From Terana coerulea (lineage: Eukaryota > Basidiomycota > Agaricomycetes > Polyporales > Phanerochaetaceae), in NCBI GenBank assembly GCA_024811115.1, contig JAKOGH010000571.1, positions 22,406-86,405 on the forward strand: a DNA stretch of 64,000 nt. Direction: 5' to 3'. The position numbers and the translations under genes were made by a program. Every line of letters starts with the position of its first letter. Positions within the stretch are counted from its first letter, which is position 1. Below the pieces are notes generated by a model. It was given only the letters and a program-made list of their open reading frames with translations, made no database searches and had not been told where the DNA came from. Of the stretch, positions 32,639 through 45,756 are shown piece after piece.

Positions 32639-33714
32639 CTACAGTGTCTTCTTAAACCACTCCGCCGTCTGATTCAATGCGCCGTTGTACCCTTCTAAAA
32701 CCTCCGGTATAGCCAGGTTCGGACGCGCGGCGAAGCCATGGCAAGTGCCTATGCACTGTTCAGCAGTTTTATTTACACACAGGTGTGGCAGATGACATAC
32801 CCTTGTAATCTTTGAACTCATACTGTACGAAGCCGGCCTGGTCTTTTCGCCTGGCAAACACAGCCTCCGCTCCGTTCCTCAGAGGTGTCTTGAACAATCT
32901 GTCGTCTGAGTCGTTTTGTGAGTAATCTATATTCTCGTGATAGAGCTGTACTTGAATACACACCTTCAGCGCATGCCCACGCTGTTGGCTTTTTCATCTT
33001 CTTGATTTGTTCGAGGGTGCAGCCACCAGGGTGCGCAATCACTAGAGCGTCGAACAGGTCCGTCGAGCCGAGGCGAATGCCGATGGCACCGCCAAAGCAG
33101 AAGCTAGCAGTCTGTAAGTGAGTGGATGCATGGCAGAGGTAGATGGAGGCACACCCGACGGCACCAATCCTCTCATATTCCTTGTCCTTCCGCAGCTTTG
33201 TCGCGAACTAATAATCCAATGAGTAAGAGCAAATAGGTCGATAACTAAAGAGCATTCACCTCCACAACACGTGCATCGACAACTGAACTACGGGCTTGAT
33301 AGAACAGACGAAAGCCCCTTGTAAGGAGCAAGAACAGGAACCAAAACCTTGCTCCCCATGAGGGCTTCTCCCCAGGCCTGTCCGGCAGCATTGGCGCAAG
33401 TTCACCAATGGTCACAGGCGGACTTCCTGACATTCTATCAACGCCAGTCGCCCAGAGAACACAAAGTAATACGCACCGTCGAAGAAGTCCGGGATCCAGA
33501 CGTCGCACTGTACCCGCTGGGCCAGTTCGTCCGCAATAATTTTGCAATTCTTCAGTGCCAAGCCGTACACGTCCGTGAGCAGCACTACGGCGCGCTTGGG
33601 CTGTGTGGCCGCCGCGCCTTCGGGAGCTGCGCGAAAGTACGCGCCGCTTATGAGCTCGCCTGTGGACTCGCCGGGGAGAATGTGGCCCTGGGTGCACTGG
33701 TCGCAGGTCGCCAT
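32639..33714 (-). CDS. Dienelactone hydrolase family protein
   Basis: Multi-exon minus-strand gene, start at 33714 (M-A-T-C-D-Q-C-T-Q-G-H), stop at 32641-32639. It is an alpha/beta-hydrolase of the dienelactone hydrolase family. The early strand is A-V-V-L-L-T-D-V-Y-G, followed by D-E-L-A-Q and W-I-P-D-F-F-D-G. The nucleophile motif is S-F-C-F-G-G-A-I-G with the catalytic Cys, and the catalytic His is in C-H-G-F-A-A-R-P. Family members hydrolyse dienelactone in aromatic degradation, but many fungal ones have unknown ester or lactone substrates. Probably cytosolic: no signal peptide is seen. An internal intron separates I-G-A-V-G from T-A-S-F-C. Confidence 0.8.
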
Positions 33715-34614
33715 GGTGGTTGCTCGCGAGAGAGAAGCTAGCAAAGGCGATATGTTGATCTCAACCGGCTTTATTATACTCAGCGCTGCGGTAGGCTGCG
33801 GTGCCAGACGACTGCTGGACCGAGTTGGGACCAAGTGCTGGACCCCGGAAGTTGCATAAGGCCGTAGACGTTTTCACCCCGCGCGGTGCCTGGAATTGTG
33901 CTGGCAATAACAAGCCAATGGTCTCCCGAGAAGCAATCATTGATCTATCTCGACTGCACTGCGGGCGTGTTGAGCCTGGAGCCTCTTCCTTCCCAGCCGG
34001 CGCATTGACATATAGATGAGATACCCAGCTTGCGTATCCTGCTCGGCATGATTCATAGTGATATGCAAGCCCGGCCTCAGGCTGTCAGACCGGGCCGTCA
34101 GGCCGCGGCCTCCAGTGAGTACGTAGGGTGTGTTGTATCGCAATGATACGGCTGCACATCAGGATAAGTAAGCTATAGTTTGTCACAGAGAAGCAAAAAC
34201 TCACGTTTGCACAGTATATTGGTTACAATGGACACAAAATGGACATGCCGCTAAGCATGGTCGACGTGTCAAGCGCTAACATTAACGCGACCGATGCATG
34301 CAGAGCCGTCTCGAGAGGTGCGATTGGTGTACATCCCTACGTACACTCAGTGAATCCTTAATCACTCAACGTGACAAATATATCACTTACAATGGTTGAA
34401 ACAACTTCCTTGGTAGTGGTAGTAAATGGTTAACGTCTTGCAGGTAAATAAGTAATCGATCTTTTAGCGGATCACCGGAGCGCCCAAGCCTCTCATTTAT
34501 CTCCATCTTATCTTACCTTTACCTTATCGCTCGCTTTGTGATCTCGCCGCCATCATGTAAATGAGTCGGGCTGGCCTCAATTACTGCTTTGTTCTTTCCA
34601 CCACATCCTCTTCA
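33715..34614. promoter_or_regulatory. Divergent intergenic region between hydrolase and UreG
   Basis: About 900 bp between divergently transcribed genes, with no supported gene. It should contain both promoters. A GC-rich run near 34080-34115 (GGCCGTCAGGCCGCGGCC) is the only notable composition feature. Confidence 0.5.
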
Positions 34615-35752
34615 ATGCCAGAAAACATGAGTGCGGAAACCGTCCAGTTCATCAATAACCTTTCTACCAGCGTGGCAAAACAGCCGCCACACACCCATTC
34701 GCACGATGCTGGCGAGCCGTCGCACTCGCATGATCATGGCGGAGAACATGGGCATACACACGAGCACATGGATAATCCAGGTGAGTCCTTTATACGCAGC
34801 AATAATCTCTTTCAGCAGAAGCAGATACTCAGAACGCGTAGGAAAGTATTCCGATCGTGACATGCCAGACTACAGTCTGCGTAACTTCGAGGAGCGAGGC
34901 TTCACCATCGGCATAGGAGGGTGCGTCAAATTACCTTTCGCCAACCCCTCTGCAACTGAGTATATGCATGCTTCCCAGACCTGTGGGGTCCGGCAAGACT
35001 GCTCTCACTCTCGCACTGTGCCAGAAACTTCGCGAGACGTACAACATTGGTGCGCTCATCCACCTCTCTTCTCGTTTGTCTAACTTATCGCATGCTTCCC
35101 CCAATGCAGCCACAGTAACGAACGATATCTTCACGCGCGAAGACCAAGAATTTCTCATCAAGAACAAAGCGCTACCCGCGAACCGCATCCTGGCGATTGA
35201 GACCGGCGGGTGCCCGCACGCCGCGATCCGCGAGGACATCAGCGCGAACATGGGCGCGCTCGAGACGCTGCAGGCCAAGTACGGCTGCCAGCTGCTCTTT
35301 GTAGAGAGCGGCGGCGACAACCTTGCGGCGAACTATTCGCGCGAGCTTGCGGATTATATTATTTATGTGATCGACGTATCGGTACGTCCCCCGCCGCTTC
35401 TTCTGTTCTACTCTTATGTACACTCGGTTTGGTAGGGCGGAGACAAGATTCCAAGGAAAGGTGGACCCGGTATTTCACAATCCGACCTCCTGATCGTGAA
35501 CAAGGCATGTCCTACGAAGTGCAACCTTGACACGAGTTTAACCCAGTCTGCTAACAGATTGACCTGGCTCAGTACGTTGGGGCCTCCCTGGAGGTCATGC
35601 AACGGGACTCGAAAACTATGCGAGGAGATGGGCCCACGCTCTTTACCAGCATAAAGCAAGGGACCGGTGTCGACGACGTAGTCGATCTCATTCTCGCCGC
35701 GTGGAAGCAGGCGGGCAGCCCAGGCACACCAGGTGCCGTAGGCGATTTGTGA
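34615..35752 (+). CDS. ureG: Urease accessory GTPase UreG
   Basis: Six exons: 34615-34780, 34842-34920, 34979-35049, 35110-35381, 35436-35504, 35558-35752. The N terminus is His-rich (H-T-H-S-H-D, H-S-H-D-H, H-G-H-T-H-E-H), typical of eukaryotic UreG and able to bind nickel. The P-loop is G-P-V-G-S-G-K-T across the exon 2/3 junction. [12 protein letters not shown], the G-G-C-P-H metal site, E-S-G-G-D-N and the base-recognition N-K-I-D are all present. UreG hydrolyses GTP to deliver nickel to urease with UreD/UreF. An upstream in-frame ATG at 34561 is possible. Intron 5 has a GC donor (AAG|GCATGT), the only splice that preserves V-N-K-I-D-L. The gene appears intact. Confidence 0.95.
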
Positions 35753-35957
35753 ATATGTCGGGAACCGGCACAACGAAAGGAGATGGTCGCTGTTTTGCAG
35801 CAGGATTTAAGCAGGCAATAAGCCAATGTACAATTGACTTGTGGGGAACCGTGCCCTACGACCTTGACAATGAACGAGTAAATGACTTCACTGTACACTA
35901 GATTATATGGTAGCACAATAGCAATAAAGTAACGATATGCGTCCGGCTCGCAGGCTG
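35753..35957. other. Short convergent intergenic spacer
   Basis: About 200 bp between the 3' ends of UreG (plus) and the helicase (minus). Nothing else is seen. Confidence 0.6.
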
Positions 35958-38634
35958 TTAGCTACCACGGTGTTTCAGCACAGGCACTTCCGCGATATAG
36001 CTTCTGGGTACTGCAGAAACTCCTCGAGCATAAACCTGCGTCGTATACACCTGCAAGAACCTTCGTGAGTTGGGTATAAGTGCAGGTAACGCTGCGGCTT
36101 ACGAGTTCGTCGTATATGATAGCTGGCACCTTTTTGTCTACAAGCGCTGAACTCGGGATGAATCTTGACAGTCTACCGCACTTCTCAGCATTTTGATCAC
36201 ATGCCAAGAGTGAGGCCACTCACATGTGGACCCATAACCTGCTTGTACCGCCCATCCGGCTGCAAGAACGCGGTGTTCTGCACGAGCCCGCGCACAAGGC
36301 TCCGCAGCACACCCTGCTCCTCGCCCTCCTTCTCCCCACAACTCGTGCGCCAGTCAATCTTCACGCGGTCGCACACCTCCCGGAGCTGCATACGGATGTC
36401 GAACGCCTCGGTCAGGCAGCGGTAGCTGACGAACTGGCGCGTGCACCAGTCCTTCAGCGCCGCCTTGCCCGCCTTGCCGGACTTGCCGCCCGCGCCCTCG
36501 GCGTGCATCACCTCCTCGAACGCGCGCACGACGTTGAGCGCGGTGAGATGGTCGCCGGCGGGGTGCCGGAATTTGGCGTGCGCGTCGCGCGCTGCATCAC
36601 GTGTGTCGGTCGTGTCGATGAAGAGCTTGGACGAGGACGAGAGCACGGACACGACGTCCAGCACCGCGCGTGTGCAGTCGAACTCTGGGGCGGCGACGAG
36701 CGCGCGGGCAAGCTGCGGCTCAAGCGGGAACGCGTTCATCGTGCGCCCGAGCGCGACGAGATGCTTCTGGTCGTCGATCGCGCCGAGTAGGTACAGCGTC
36801 ATGAGGGCCTGGCCGACTATAGGGTGTATCTTAGGTCACTCAGAACGGGTAGACGATAACGGATGACGCACTGCTTTCCTGGTCGGGGGCCTCCATGAAC
36901 TCCATGGCCTCGAGGTCCTGGTTAAGTGCTTTCAGCTGGAGCACGCTCGACGTCAAACTGCATCTTCGAATTTCGGGCTCTGCGCTCACAGGCAGCGAGT
37001 TGAAGGCGTCCTCGGTGTATAATCGAAAGCAGCTCCCAGCAGCCTCACGACCCGCACGGCCTGTCCTCTGCCATGCTGAGCTCTTCGTGATGTCCCGCGT
37101 CAGCAAAGTATCGAAGCCTACCCTCGTCATGTCAGCGGGCATGCTCCCTTGGTAGAGTGTGATGGGGAAAAAAGCACCTCCTCCGAGACCCTTGCCTATC
37201 CATCTCTTCTCTTTGCACTTGCCCGAGTCCACAACGTACCGCACACCGGGTATTGTCACCGACGTCTCTGCAATATTCGTAGCCAGTATAATCTTCCGGG
37301 TGCCTTTCGGCGCGGGAATGAAGATTTGTGATTGTTGGGATGGTGGCAGGGACGCATATAGCGGGCACGTCAAAATCTGGGCCGCAGTTCTAGTAAGCAA
37401 GAAACAAGTGTAGAGACAAAACAACGTACACCAGGGCAATCCTGCGGTAGGCGGCTGGCATACAGTCGTATTGACTTGTCTAAGCTCTCGATGTCTTCCT
37501 GACCGGGCAGAAACACCAGTATATCTCCCATCGGCTGGTCGGTATGAATTTGGAATACGGTTCGCATGGCGGCGTCGACATAATCGGGCTGCGGTGTTGC
37601 GGCGTAGTAGATCGCGACGGGATGCTGACGGCCCTGGACGTACAGGATTTTGGCGCTGCACTTGTGTGAGTATTGCGGGCGGACGGCATCTCAAGGCATA
37701 CATACTTGCTGAAGAACGAACTGAACTTTTCGGCGTCGAGCGTCGCACTCATAATGACGACCTTCAATGGGTTCTTCGGTTGGTCGGTTGCCCTCTGCTT
37801 CCCCTTGCCCTTGCCCTTGGTGTCCTCGGCACAGGCATTTCTGCGTTTCGTGATTTCCTTTAGCCGCGCGAGAAGCACGTCCGTGCGCAGAGTGCGTTCG
37901 TGGGCCTCGTCGACGACGACCACGCTGTACCGCTCGAGGTCTGCATCGCCCATGAGCTCACGCACGAGCATACCGTCTGTGACGAACTTGATTTTGGTCT
38001 TTTCGGAGGAGCAGTCGGCGAAACGGACAGAGTAGCCGACGAGCGAGCCAAGATGGGATTGTGTCTCGAGAGCGACGCGGGAGGCGAGCGAGGTTGCGGC
38101 GACTCGGCGGGGCTGGGTGACGGCTATCATGCCGTTCTGTGCGAGACCGGCCTCAAGGAGAAATTGAGGAATTTCTGGACGAGGTTAACGCAATTTCTTC
38201 CAAGGCTGATGGGGCACGTACGGGTTGTCTTTCCTGAACCGGTCTCGCCGACGAGGACAGTAACATCGTTATCTTGAATTTCCTTGATTATGGCATCTCT
38301 TCCTGTGCGCAGTCAATTCATCAGCTGAACAAGAAAATGTTTTGTACGCACCTTGAGCAATAGGTAATTGCTTCCTCTGCTCTTGTAACGCCCCGTGCTT
38401 GCTACTAGTCGAAGGACCCGCACCGTCTCCGTTCACGACTTTTGACCGTTTCTTCGGCCGCGGCGACTTAACAGATCGGCCGTCAGCTTTGTCGGCGACT
38501 GTCCGCACGGGAGTAGTGGAACGGAAGCTCTGGGGACTAAAATTTTCATCGTCGGATTCATCCATGTATGCGATGCGAGGTCGCTTCCCCACCGGCAGGC
38601 TTGGGGTCGCATGTCGTAACTTCATTTTGGCCAT
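35958..38634 (-). CDS. DEAH-box RNA helicase, DHX33/Dhr2-like
   Basis: Multi-exon minus-strand gene. The start at 38634 (M-A-K-M-K-L-R-H) is chosen because an upstream in-frame ATG at 38724 adds residues unlike the family. All superfamily-2 DEAH motifs are visible: [10 protein letters not shown], Ia [58 protein letters not shown]. The helicase-associated domain follows, and the OB-fold end reads [14 protein letters not shown] after a final intron, closing K-H-R-G-S-stop at 35960-35958. The R-K-Q-L-P-I lead-in to motif I resembles DHX33 and yeast Dhr2, which act in small-subunit rRNA processing. That assignment is less certain than the class. A basic K-K-R-S-K run near the N terminus could target the nucleus. 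Confidence 0.9.
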
Positions 38635-39009
38635 GTCTGCAAGGCCGCGTAGGTATGAGGTGTAGAACGTCCAGAAATACGGGAACATACCAGCGATGCA
38701 GTGTGTGCGGAGAGCACAGTGCAAACTGGACTTGGGATTTTTCTGCAGCGCGGGTCAGGATTGGCGGGAGCAATTTGGGCCCTCGGGAGATGCCGACGCT
38801 AATCCCGACATTGTACCGAAATGGAAATGGCGGGATGTGCGTTGGTCGCGTGTGCTTGACGCGATGACATCTCTTACAGCCGCCGACTTGACTCCGTCTC
38901 GAAATGTGCCTGCGATGATTGGAGTCCTATACTTGACGCATCGACCGCTGTACCCCTTCATTTCACCTCCCCGCGACGTAATTGGCCGTAATATTCACAT
39001 AAAACCAGC
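38635..39009. promoter_or_regulatory. Divergent promoter region between helicase and DUG2
   Basis: 375 bp between the start codons of two divergent genes. No obvious TATA box is seen. Confidence 0.5.
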
Positions 39010-42000
39010 ATGTCCGGCGACATCTCCCCCACCGTCCCACATCGTGAGTCGCCTGCGCGCTCAGACCTCTTCTTCTCAGTCGGACTGACTTGCTCGAAGC
39101 CTCGCTAGGAAGGTCGATGCAAACCGTGGAAGCTCCCCCGCCCCTCTACCATTCTCTCCATCAAAAGCAGAGCTCCGTGCTCAGCTTAGCTGCCGACGAA
39201 AAGTACATCTATAGTGGCAGTCAGGGAGATGATATTTCGGTGCGCAAACAACCAGTGATACGTGAAGCAGACACTCATATAATTCGTGTCGGTAGGTTTG
39301 GGACAAGCATACCTTCACGCTGAAAACGACCTTGCGGGGTCACACCGGAAGCGTCCTCGCACTCGAATATGCTCCAGAGCACCGATGGCTTTTCAGCGCA
39401 TCAGGTGAGCACCTACCTCTCTACATCCTCTCCGGTTGTCGGAGTCTGACGCACACACAGGAGACAGCACTATACGCGTACGTGTACTTTGGAAATGCGG
39501 TTCACTTACGCTGATAGACCATTGAATGCAAGGCGTGGTCGGCGGATACTCTGACACCTCTATTCATACTCAACCCTCATCTGGACACCGACTCCGGTGA
39601 TCTGTTCTGCCTTGTCTGGCATCCAGAGACGAGAACGCTTTACTTCGGGTGCCAGAACACATCTATACAATGGTTTGACTTCCGTGGCGCCGACCCGTCC
39701 GAAGCACACCAGGACCACCAGGAAGATGAACCGTCGTCATTCCGGGCACGCTCTCATGGGCCCACGTCTCGTATCTCAGGTCCACCCTCGCGCTCCGACT
39801 CTTTGGATCGTCTCCTGTTGGACACAGGACTTAGCGGCAGCGGCACGACCACGCCGCGAAGAGTCCACAAATTCTTCGACTCGTATCCCCAATATCAACG
39901 GAAAACCCCAGACCTGAACGCGCGTAACCCGATGCTCAAAAGCCCTGGTCCGACCACCTCCAACATCACACCGCCTTCTCCACCGCGCCCGCTGGGGTCC
40001 GCTACTCCCCCGCATTACCAAGCTCAGGGCGGCCTCGACAATGACACCTGCTTAATCCCGAACCCCGTACAACCACCAGTCAAAGCCCTTCAGGTCCCAC
40101 CCGAAAACACGATCTGGTCGGCGCATTATGGCTACGTGTACTGCATGGCGGTCAAGCCGAGTTGGCGAGAAGGGAGCGATGACGTTGCTGGGCAACCGCA
40201 AGACTCACCGAAGTTGGTTTCGGGTAGCGGCGATTCGACTCTCAAGGTGCGTTGACAGGCCTATTTCTATGCATGATGAGGAACTGAATGCTCGCGCAGG
40301 TCTGGTCTCTTGCTACGTCACCACCGACGCTTGAACACTCCTTCGACTGCGCTCATGGCGCCGTTCTGTCTGTCGCGGTCCGCGGCGACACGGTATATGC
40401 GGGTTGTCAAGACGGTTACGTGCAGGTTTGGGACCTTGAGACCAAGACCCTTGTGCGAAGTCTGATCGTGACCGAGGTATGTCTCGATGACCCTGCACCA
40501 ACCGTATGCTGACTATATGCCATGCTGTCCGTTTCGCAGAATGTCGACATTCTGGCTGTGTCGATGCTACATTCCGACCTATACACCTGCTCGGCCAACG
40601 GCGAGGTTCAGGTAGAGTCGTCATCCACTAAGTCCGCGTCGCACAGCTGACTTCGGGTCTCACCTTACCAACGGTAGCGCTGGTCTGCCTCGTTCAACCT
40701 CACTGCTTCCTGGCCGTCACACGAGGGCATTATCCTATCGTCTATTGTAATGCGACTCAGCTTTCCGAGGGCTGACGAGCCTGTGTCTGGCGAGACCGGT
40801 GCGGCGGCGTCAGAACACGAGCGGTATGTTCTTGTTACCGGCGGAAATGACGATCAGATCAAGGCGAGTCTACATTCAAAATTGAACTGTGCGTGAAGCT
40901 CACTGAGCTGCGACCATATTCCCTACAGATCTGGGAAGTCAATCCACCCAAACCTTCTCCGCATACGATCCCGGAATGCGAGGAACTGAGCACGGATGGT
41001 CCCGCGCTGTCCAGTGGTATGTTTATCCACATTAACTGAGTAAGAGTATGCATTGATGTTGGATTACATCGCAGATACCATGGTATATGCGCTGTCCAAG
41101 TTCGTGTCAATACCCAGCGTTAGCAGCAGTCCACAACATAAGGAGGACTGCCGCCAAGCCGCGATCTGGCTCCGAAAATGTCTAGGACAGCTCGGTGCTG
41201 AATCTTCCCTGGTCAGTGTACTGGAGGCCCGCCTATCACGAGGAGCTGACGAGGGTGCTGGCAGATACCTACTGGGGAGCATACGAGCCCGCTCGTGCTG
41301 GCCACGTTCCGCGGGAAGCAAACTGAGCGAAGGAAGCCGCGTGTTCTGTTCTACGGGTATGCCGCTTTATGCTGCCAACATTCTCCGTCTGACCGCAAGT
41401 GTCTGTGGCTATCAGGCATTACGACGTCGTCTCGGCGCAACGCCGCAACTGGGAGTCCGACCCGTTCGCGCTCTCCGCGCGGAACGGCTACCTGTACGGG
41501 CGCGGCGTCACGGACAATAAGGGGCCCATCATGGCCGTCGCGTGCGCCGTGGCGGACCTCCTGCGCCGGCGGCAGCTCGAGCTGGACCTGGTGATGCTCG
41601 TGGAGGGCGAGGAAGAAGCCGGCAGCGGTGGGTTCGTTGAGGCCGTGCGGAGAAAGAAGGTGCGTGGTATTCTTCCCTCAATGTGAAACACGAGGTGGAG
41701 ATTGGTACTACTTAGGATATGATTGGAGATATCGACGCGATCCTGGTTAGGTACGGGCGCGGCTCTGGTGTCTTTACCAGTCTCACATTTTCTGTAGTAA
41801 CTCAACCTGGATAGCGGAAGACACGCCGTGCATCACTTACGGCCTTCGCGGAGTTATCCACTGCAAGGTTCAGATATCGAGCCAAGGCCCAGACCTGCAC
41901 TCAGGCGTGGACGGCGGTGTCACTCGCGAGCCCATGATGGACATGTATGTTTTCTCACCCTTCTTTTCCACAATACCTCGATTAATGCTCTTTGATCCCA

Positions 42001-42949
42001 AGGGTACGCTTGCTAGGCACTTTGACTAACGAGGACAACCGGATCACATTGCCTGACTTCTGTAAGCCTGCTGCTTGAACAGCGCGCCGCAATACACTAA
42101 CCACCTATCAGACGAGACCGTCCGGCCACTTACCGATCAGGAACGCCAGCTCTTCAAAGTTCTCTCCGGCGTGATCCAGACGCCCGCCTCCACGCTCTCT
42201 GCGAAATGGCGAGAACCGGCACTCACGATCCACGACGTGCGGACGTCAGGTGCAGGCAGTACGTTGCCCGTGTTTTCCTCTTAGCCCGCGGCTCTGAATG
42301 ACTGGTGGCCATCGTGTGCAGACTCGACTGTGATTCCGTCTGCGGTGACCGCGCGCGTGTCGATACGGATCGTGCCCGACCAAGACCTCGACACCATCTC
42401 GAAGGCGCTGCAGGACCACCTGCGTGCGCGCTTCGCGAAGCTGCATTCGCCGAACTGCATCGAGGTGCGCGCCTCTCATTGCTTCCCTTCTTGCCTGGAT
42501 ACATTGACAGTCTTGGGGCCGCAGGTCTCGATCGCGCAGGTCGCAGACTGGTGGCTCGGCAACCTCGACGACCTCTGGTTCACCGCGCTCGAAGACGCGG
42601 TGCGGGACGAGTGGGGCGTCGAGCCGCTGCGCATCCGGGAGGGCGGGGTCTGTCCTTTCTTCCGCGTGTGTGCGCGCCCAGTGTTTGTTTGCTGACGGCG
42701 CCGCTGCAGTCCATCCCCTCGATTCCGTACCTGGAGAAGGAGTTCGCGTGCCACGCCCTCCACCTGCCCCTCGGGCAGAGCACCGTACGCATTCTTGCCC
42801 TGATTCGTTGTTGTTGTGTGCTAACGGTGATGACCCAGGACCAAGCGCACCTGCCCAACGAGCGCATCTCGCTCAACAACCTGCGCCGCGGCAAGTCCGT
42901 CGTCGAGCGCTTCCTGATGAACGTCGCAAGCCGGGTGGGTGCTTCATGA
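39010..42949 (+). CDS. DUG2: DUG2-like WD40 / M20 peptidase of glutathione degradation
   Basis: Many exons, start M-S-G-D-I-S-P-T-V-P-H with the first intron inside codon 12, stop at 42947-42949. The first half carries WD40 repeats (L-R-G-H-T-G-S-V-L-A-L; V-S-G-S-G-D-S-T-L-K-V-W; V-Q-V-W-D-L-E-T-K-T), interrupted by a Ser/Pro-rich insert. The second half is an M20 metallopeptidase with the metal-site motifs G-H-Y-D-V-V-S-A, G-R-G-V-T-D-N-K-G-P, E-G-E-E-E-A-G-S-G and the dimerisation part around H-S-G-V-D-G-G. This WD40 plus M20 fusion is specific to Dug2. In yeast, Dug2 with the amidotransferase Dug3 cleaves the gamma-glutamyl bond of glutathione. All exons I checked join in frame, for example I-P-T-G-E-H-T-S-P-L-V-L-A-T-F-R-G-K. 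Length is usual for the family. Confidence 0.93.
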
Positions 42950-43210
42950 AGCACCGTCCAGCAGTGAGGGTGGTTTGAGTTCTATTGTATTACAGGGATA
43001 GTGTTGCTGGATAAGTTACAGTGTGTTCATGGATGTAAAGTATAAAGATTGGCCCGTGAGTCCGAAGGGAGTGAGATGAAGCAACCGAAAGAATAGTGGA
43101 GAGATGCGCAGTGTCCGATCAGAGAACCGGAAGGCGTAGCAGAACGAAATGAGCTACTGTAATACTACAAAACCACCAGACCGACGCCGAGGCGAGCGGG
43201 GAACCACGCG

Positions 43211-45756
43211 TTACGGCTTCTCCCAGTGCGCGGGCGCGCCCCAACGCTCGTCCGCCCAGGTGCGGAACAGCTGCGAGACGCGCTCGTTGTCGATCGCGAC
43301 GTCGTCGTTGATGCAGAGCAGCGCGACGTCCGGGTGCTTGCGCAAGTGCAGCGCCATGCCGGTGAACGCGCCCGGGCCGGAGAGCATCGCGAAGTGCGAC
43401 GGCGTGTCCGCTATCATCAACCAATCCTCGCGTCAGCACACAGTGTACACCAAAGGGGAGGGGGGGGGGGGGCGCACCGATGACGAAGCGGTAGCGCTGC
43501 AGCAGCCGCAGCGTCCACGCCCGCACGTTCGTCTCGCCGCGCGCGCCGCCGAGCACGTCGCGCAGCGCGAACGCGCCGTCCTCCCACCGCGCGTCGAGCG
43601 GCAGGTGCGCGACCTCCTCCGTGTCCGCCGCCGTGCTTGTGAAGAAGCCGGCGCGCCCGGGCGCGACGACGCGGTCGGGCGCGGGCAGGAACGCGCTCAG
43701 CCCGAGCGGGCCACTCGCTTTCATGAGTGCGATCGTCACTGCGGGCACGGAGTCAGGTGCGGGAAACGATAGAGAGAAAGAGGGGGAGGGCGTACTGCAG
43801 TCGCCGCAGTGGATCTGTTTGAACGCAATGTGCTTGAAGAGCGCGCTGGCATGCGAGAAGGGCGCACCGGTGTCGTCCATGAAGCACGTCTCGTAGTCGA
43901 GCGCGCACGTCTGCACGTCTGCGTCGGGCACGCTGCGGAAGCGCGGCCACGTGCTCTTCTTGCTCGTCCTGAAGTTAACGTACGGGTACCCGTCCTGCGA
44001 TGCTGTGTAGTCCAGGGCTATCGTCAGCGGCGGGTGCGGGTAGCAAAGGCGCGCGGAGACACGTACTGAATTCGTATTTCGTGCTGTCCACCTGCCGGTG
44101 GCCGCTCGCCCGCAGGTGCGCCGCCACCCGCTCCGGGTCCAAGCTTTGCCGCTCGTCCGCTCTCACCTCAATCCACCGCTGCCCCGCCTCGCCGCCCAGC
44201 TCGCGCCACACGTCGCGCATCGTCTCCGGCGCCCAGCCGTCGTCCGCGGCGCCGTGCCGGCCGACGACGAAGCTCCAGAGCAGCGCCTCGCGCCAGCGCT
44301 CGACGGTGAAGTGCACGAGCATGAACAGCGCGCTGACGTCCGCCTGCCCGCGCTTCGTCTCGCGGAACGCGTGCGCGGCCGTCGCGGCGACGGGCGCGGC
44401 CCACATCGTCGTGAGCTCGTGCAGCAGCGCGCGTGACGCGGCCTTGGCCTCGTGCGTCACGTACGGGCGGTGCCGCACGCCGAAGCGGTCGCCTGCGGGG
44501 CGCGGGGGTTAGATGAAGCAGGGAGGGGGAGGGAGGGGCGTACTGAGGTAGCTGTTGGAGATGGCGAGGCTGCGCCATTCGCCCTTGATGTTGTTCGGGT
44601 ACTGGGTGGGCGAGACGAGGAGGTCGCTTTGCATGCGGAAGACCAGGCCGTAAGATGACGTGTAAAACGTCCTCGGGGTGAGGTGTTGAAGGAAGAAAAA
44701 ATCGTCATTCTTTTCCGGTAGGGTCCAGCATCGAATACTACGTCGAAATGTACGTGGTGTGTGAACGTACCAGATACACACTATTTTTAGCGATGAGCGT
44801 GCGGCCAGCGACAAAGCACAGACTATTACTACTCACAAGTTCTCTGAAACGTTTTCGAGGTGCCCGAACTGCGATTCGATTGCGTAACTGGCGCCAAAAT
44901 AAGGATAAAACTTCGATGGCGGTGAGATTCGTGACAGCCTACCTATTAAATACATTATCGTGATATGGATTGAATATTTGTGCGTGGTGTGTCACAGACA
45001 GCTGTATGCTGTCGTCCACCCACGGCTTGCCCTCAAAGTTAAGCCACTGTGGCACCAGGCCCAGCCTGTATTCGAGCGGCACCGTCTCGTTTGGAGGGAG
45101 TGTACGGTATGGCGAAGTCGGAGGTGACTAAATGAAAGTGGCCAGCATAGGACCGGAAGTTAGCAAGCACGGAGCGGATAGAATATCGCAGTTCGTCGTG
45201 GTCTCTAACACCATGTATGAGTAAAAACTTAACCACCGTATTCAATCCCATGAGAGCTCACCTAAACTGGCGCAGTTGTTTGTACGTCGTGGTGGGCTTA
45301 TACGGGTCGTCCGACGCGAGCGCGTTGTCCACGCGCGCCTTTGCGTCCTGCAGCAGCACGTCCGAGCCGTTCACCCACGTCCACAGCACGTCCATACCCG
45401 GGATCACAGGGTTGTAGCACAACTCGCCCTGCGCGAAATGCGCGTCTAAGCAGGACGCCGGCAGCGGGTGCGTTGGCATGAGCGTGCGGTTGACCGCAAC
45501 CTCCTTCGGCGGCCGGAACGGGAGGTACGCGGCGTCGAGGAGGTGGTCGATGGAGAAGTCGTCGTCGGCGGGGTCCTGCAGGTCGTCGACGGCGCCGGTG
45601 AGGTACGAGGCGTACTCGAACAGCAGGTAGACGGACACGGCGGTCACGAGCAGGAAGGACGTCTGCACCGCCCTGCGCCGCCACCCGAGCGGGAACGGCG
45701 CGGGGGCCTTGTCCCATACTCCTGGAGCGGACAGGCGGGTAGGAGTTCGAGGTCAT
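43211..45756 (-). CDS. Stealth-family phosphotransferase-like membrane protein
   Basis: Minus-strand gene with several introns; ATG at 45756-45754, stop at 43213-43211. A short cytosolic start and a hydrophobic segment (Q-T-S-F-L-L-V-T-A-V-S-V-Y-L-L-F-E-Y) suggest a type II Golgi-type membrane protein. Stealth region 1 is D-V-L-W-T-W-V-N-G-S-D. Region 2 begins D-H-D-E-L-R-Y-S-I-R-S-V. Region 3 contains N-D-D-F-F-F, followed by a region-4-like end containing C-I-N-D-D. This family includes bacterial capsule phosphotransferases and the animal GlcNAc-1-phosphotransferase alpha/beta subunit; fungal members may phosphorylate cell-wall or glycoprotein sugars. Near 45715 the N-terminal frame (M-T-S-N-S-Y-P-P-V-R-S-R) must shift by one base to reach the anchor. 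An intron contains a run of 12 G at 43456-43471. Confidence 0.82.

Noticed and set aside
43456..43471. Run of 12 G as a possible regulatory or quadruplex site
   Set aside because: It lies in an intron of the Stealth gene with no further G-runs; a homopolymer alone is not evidence of function.
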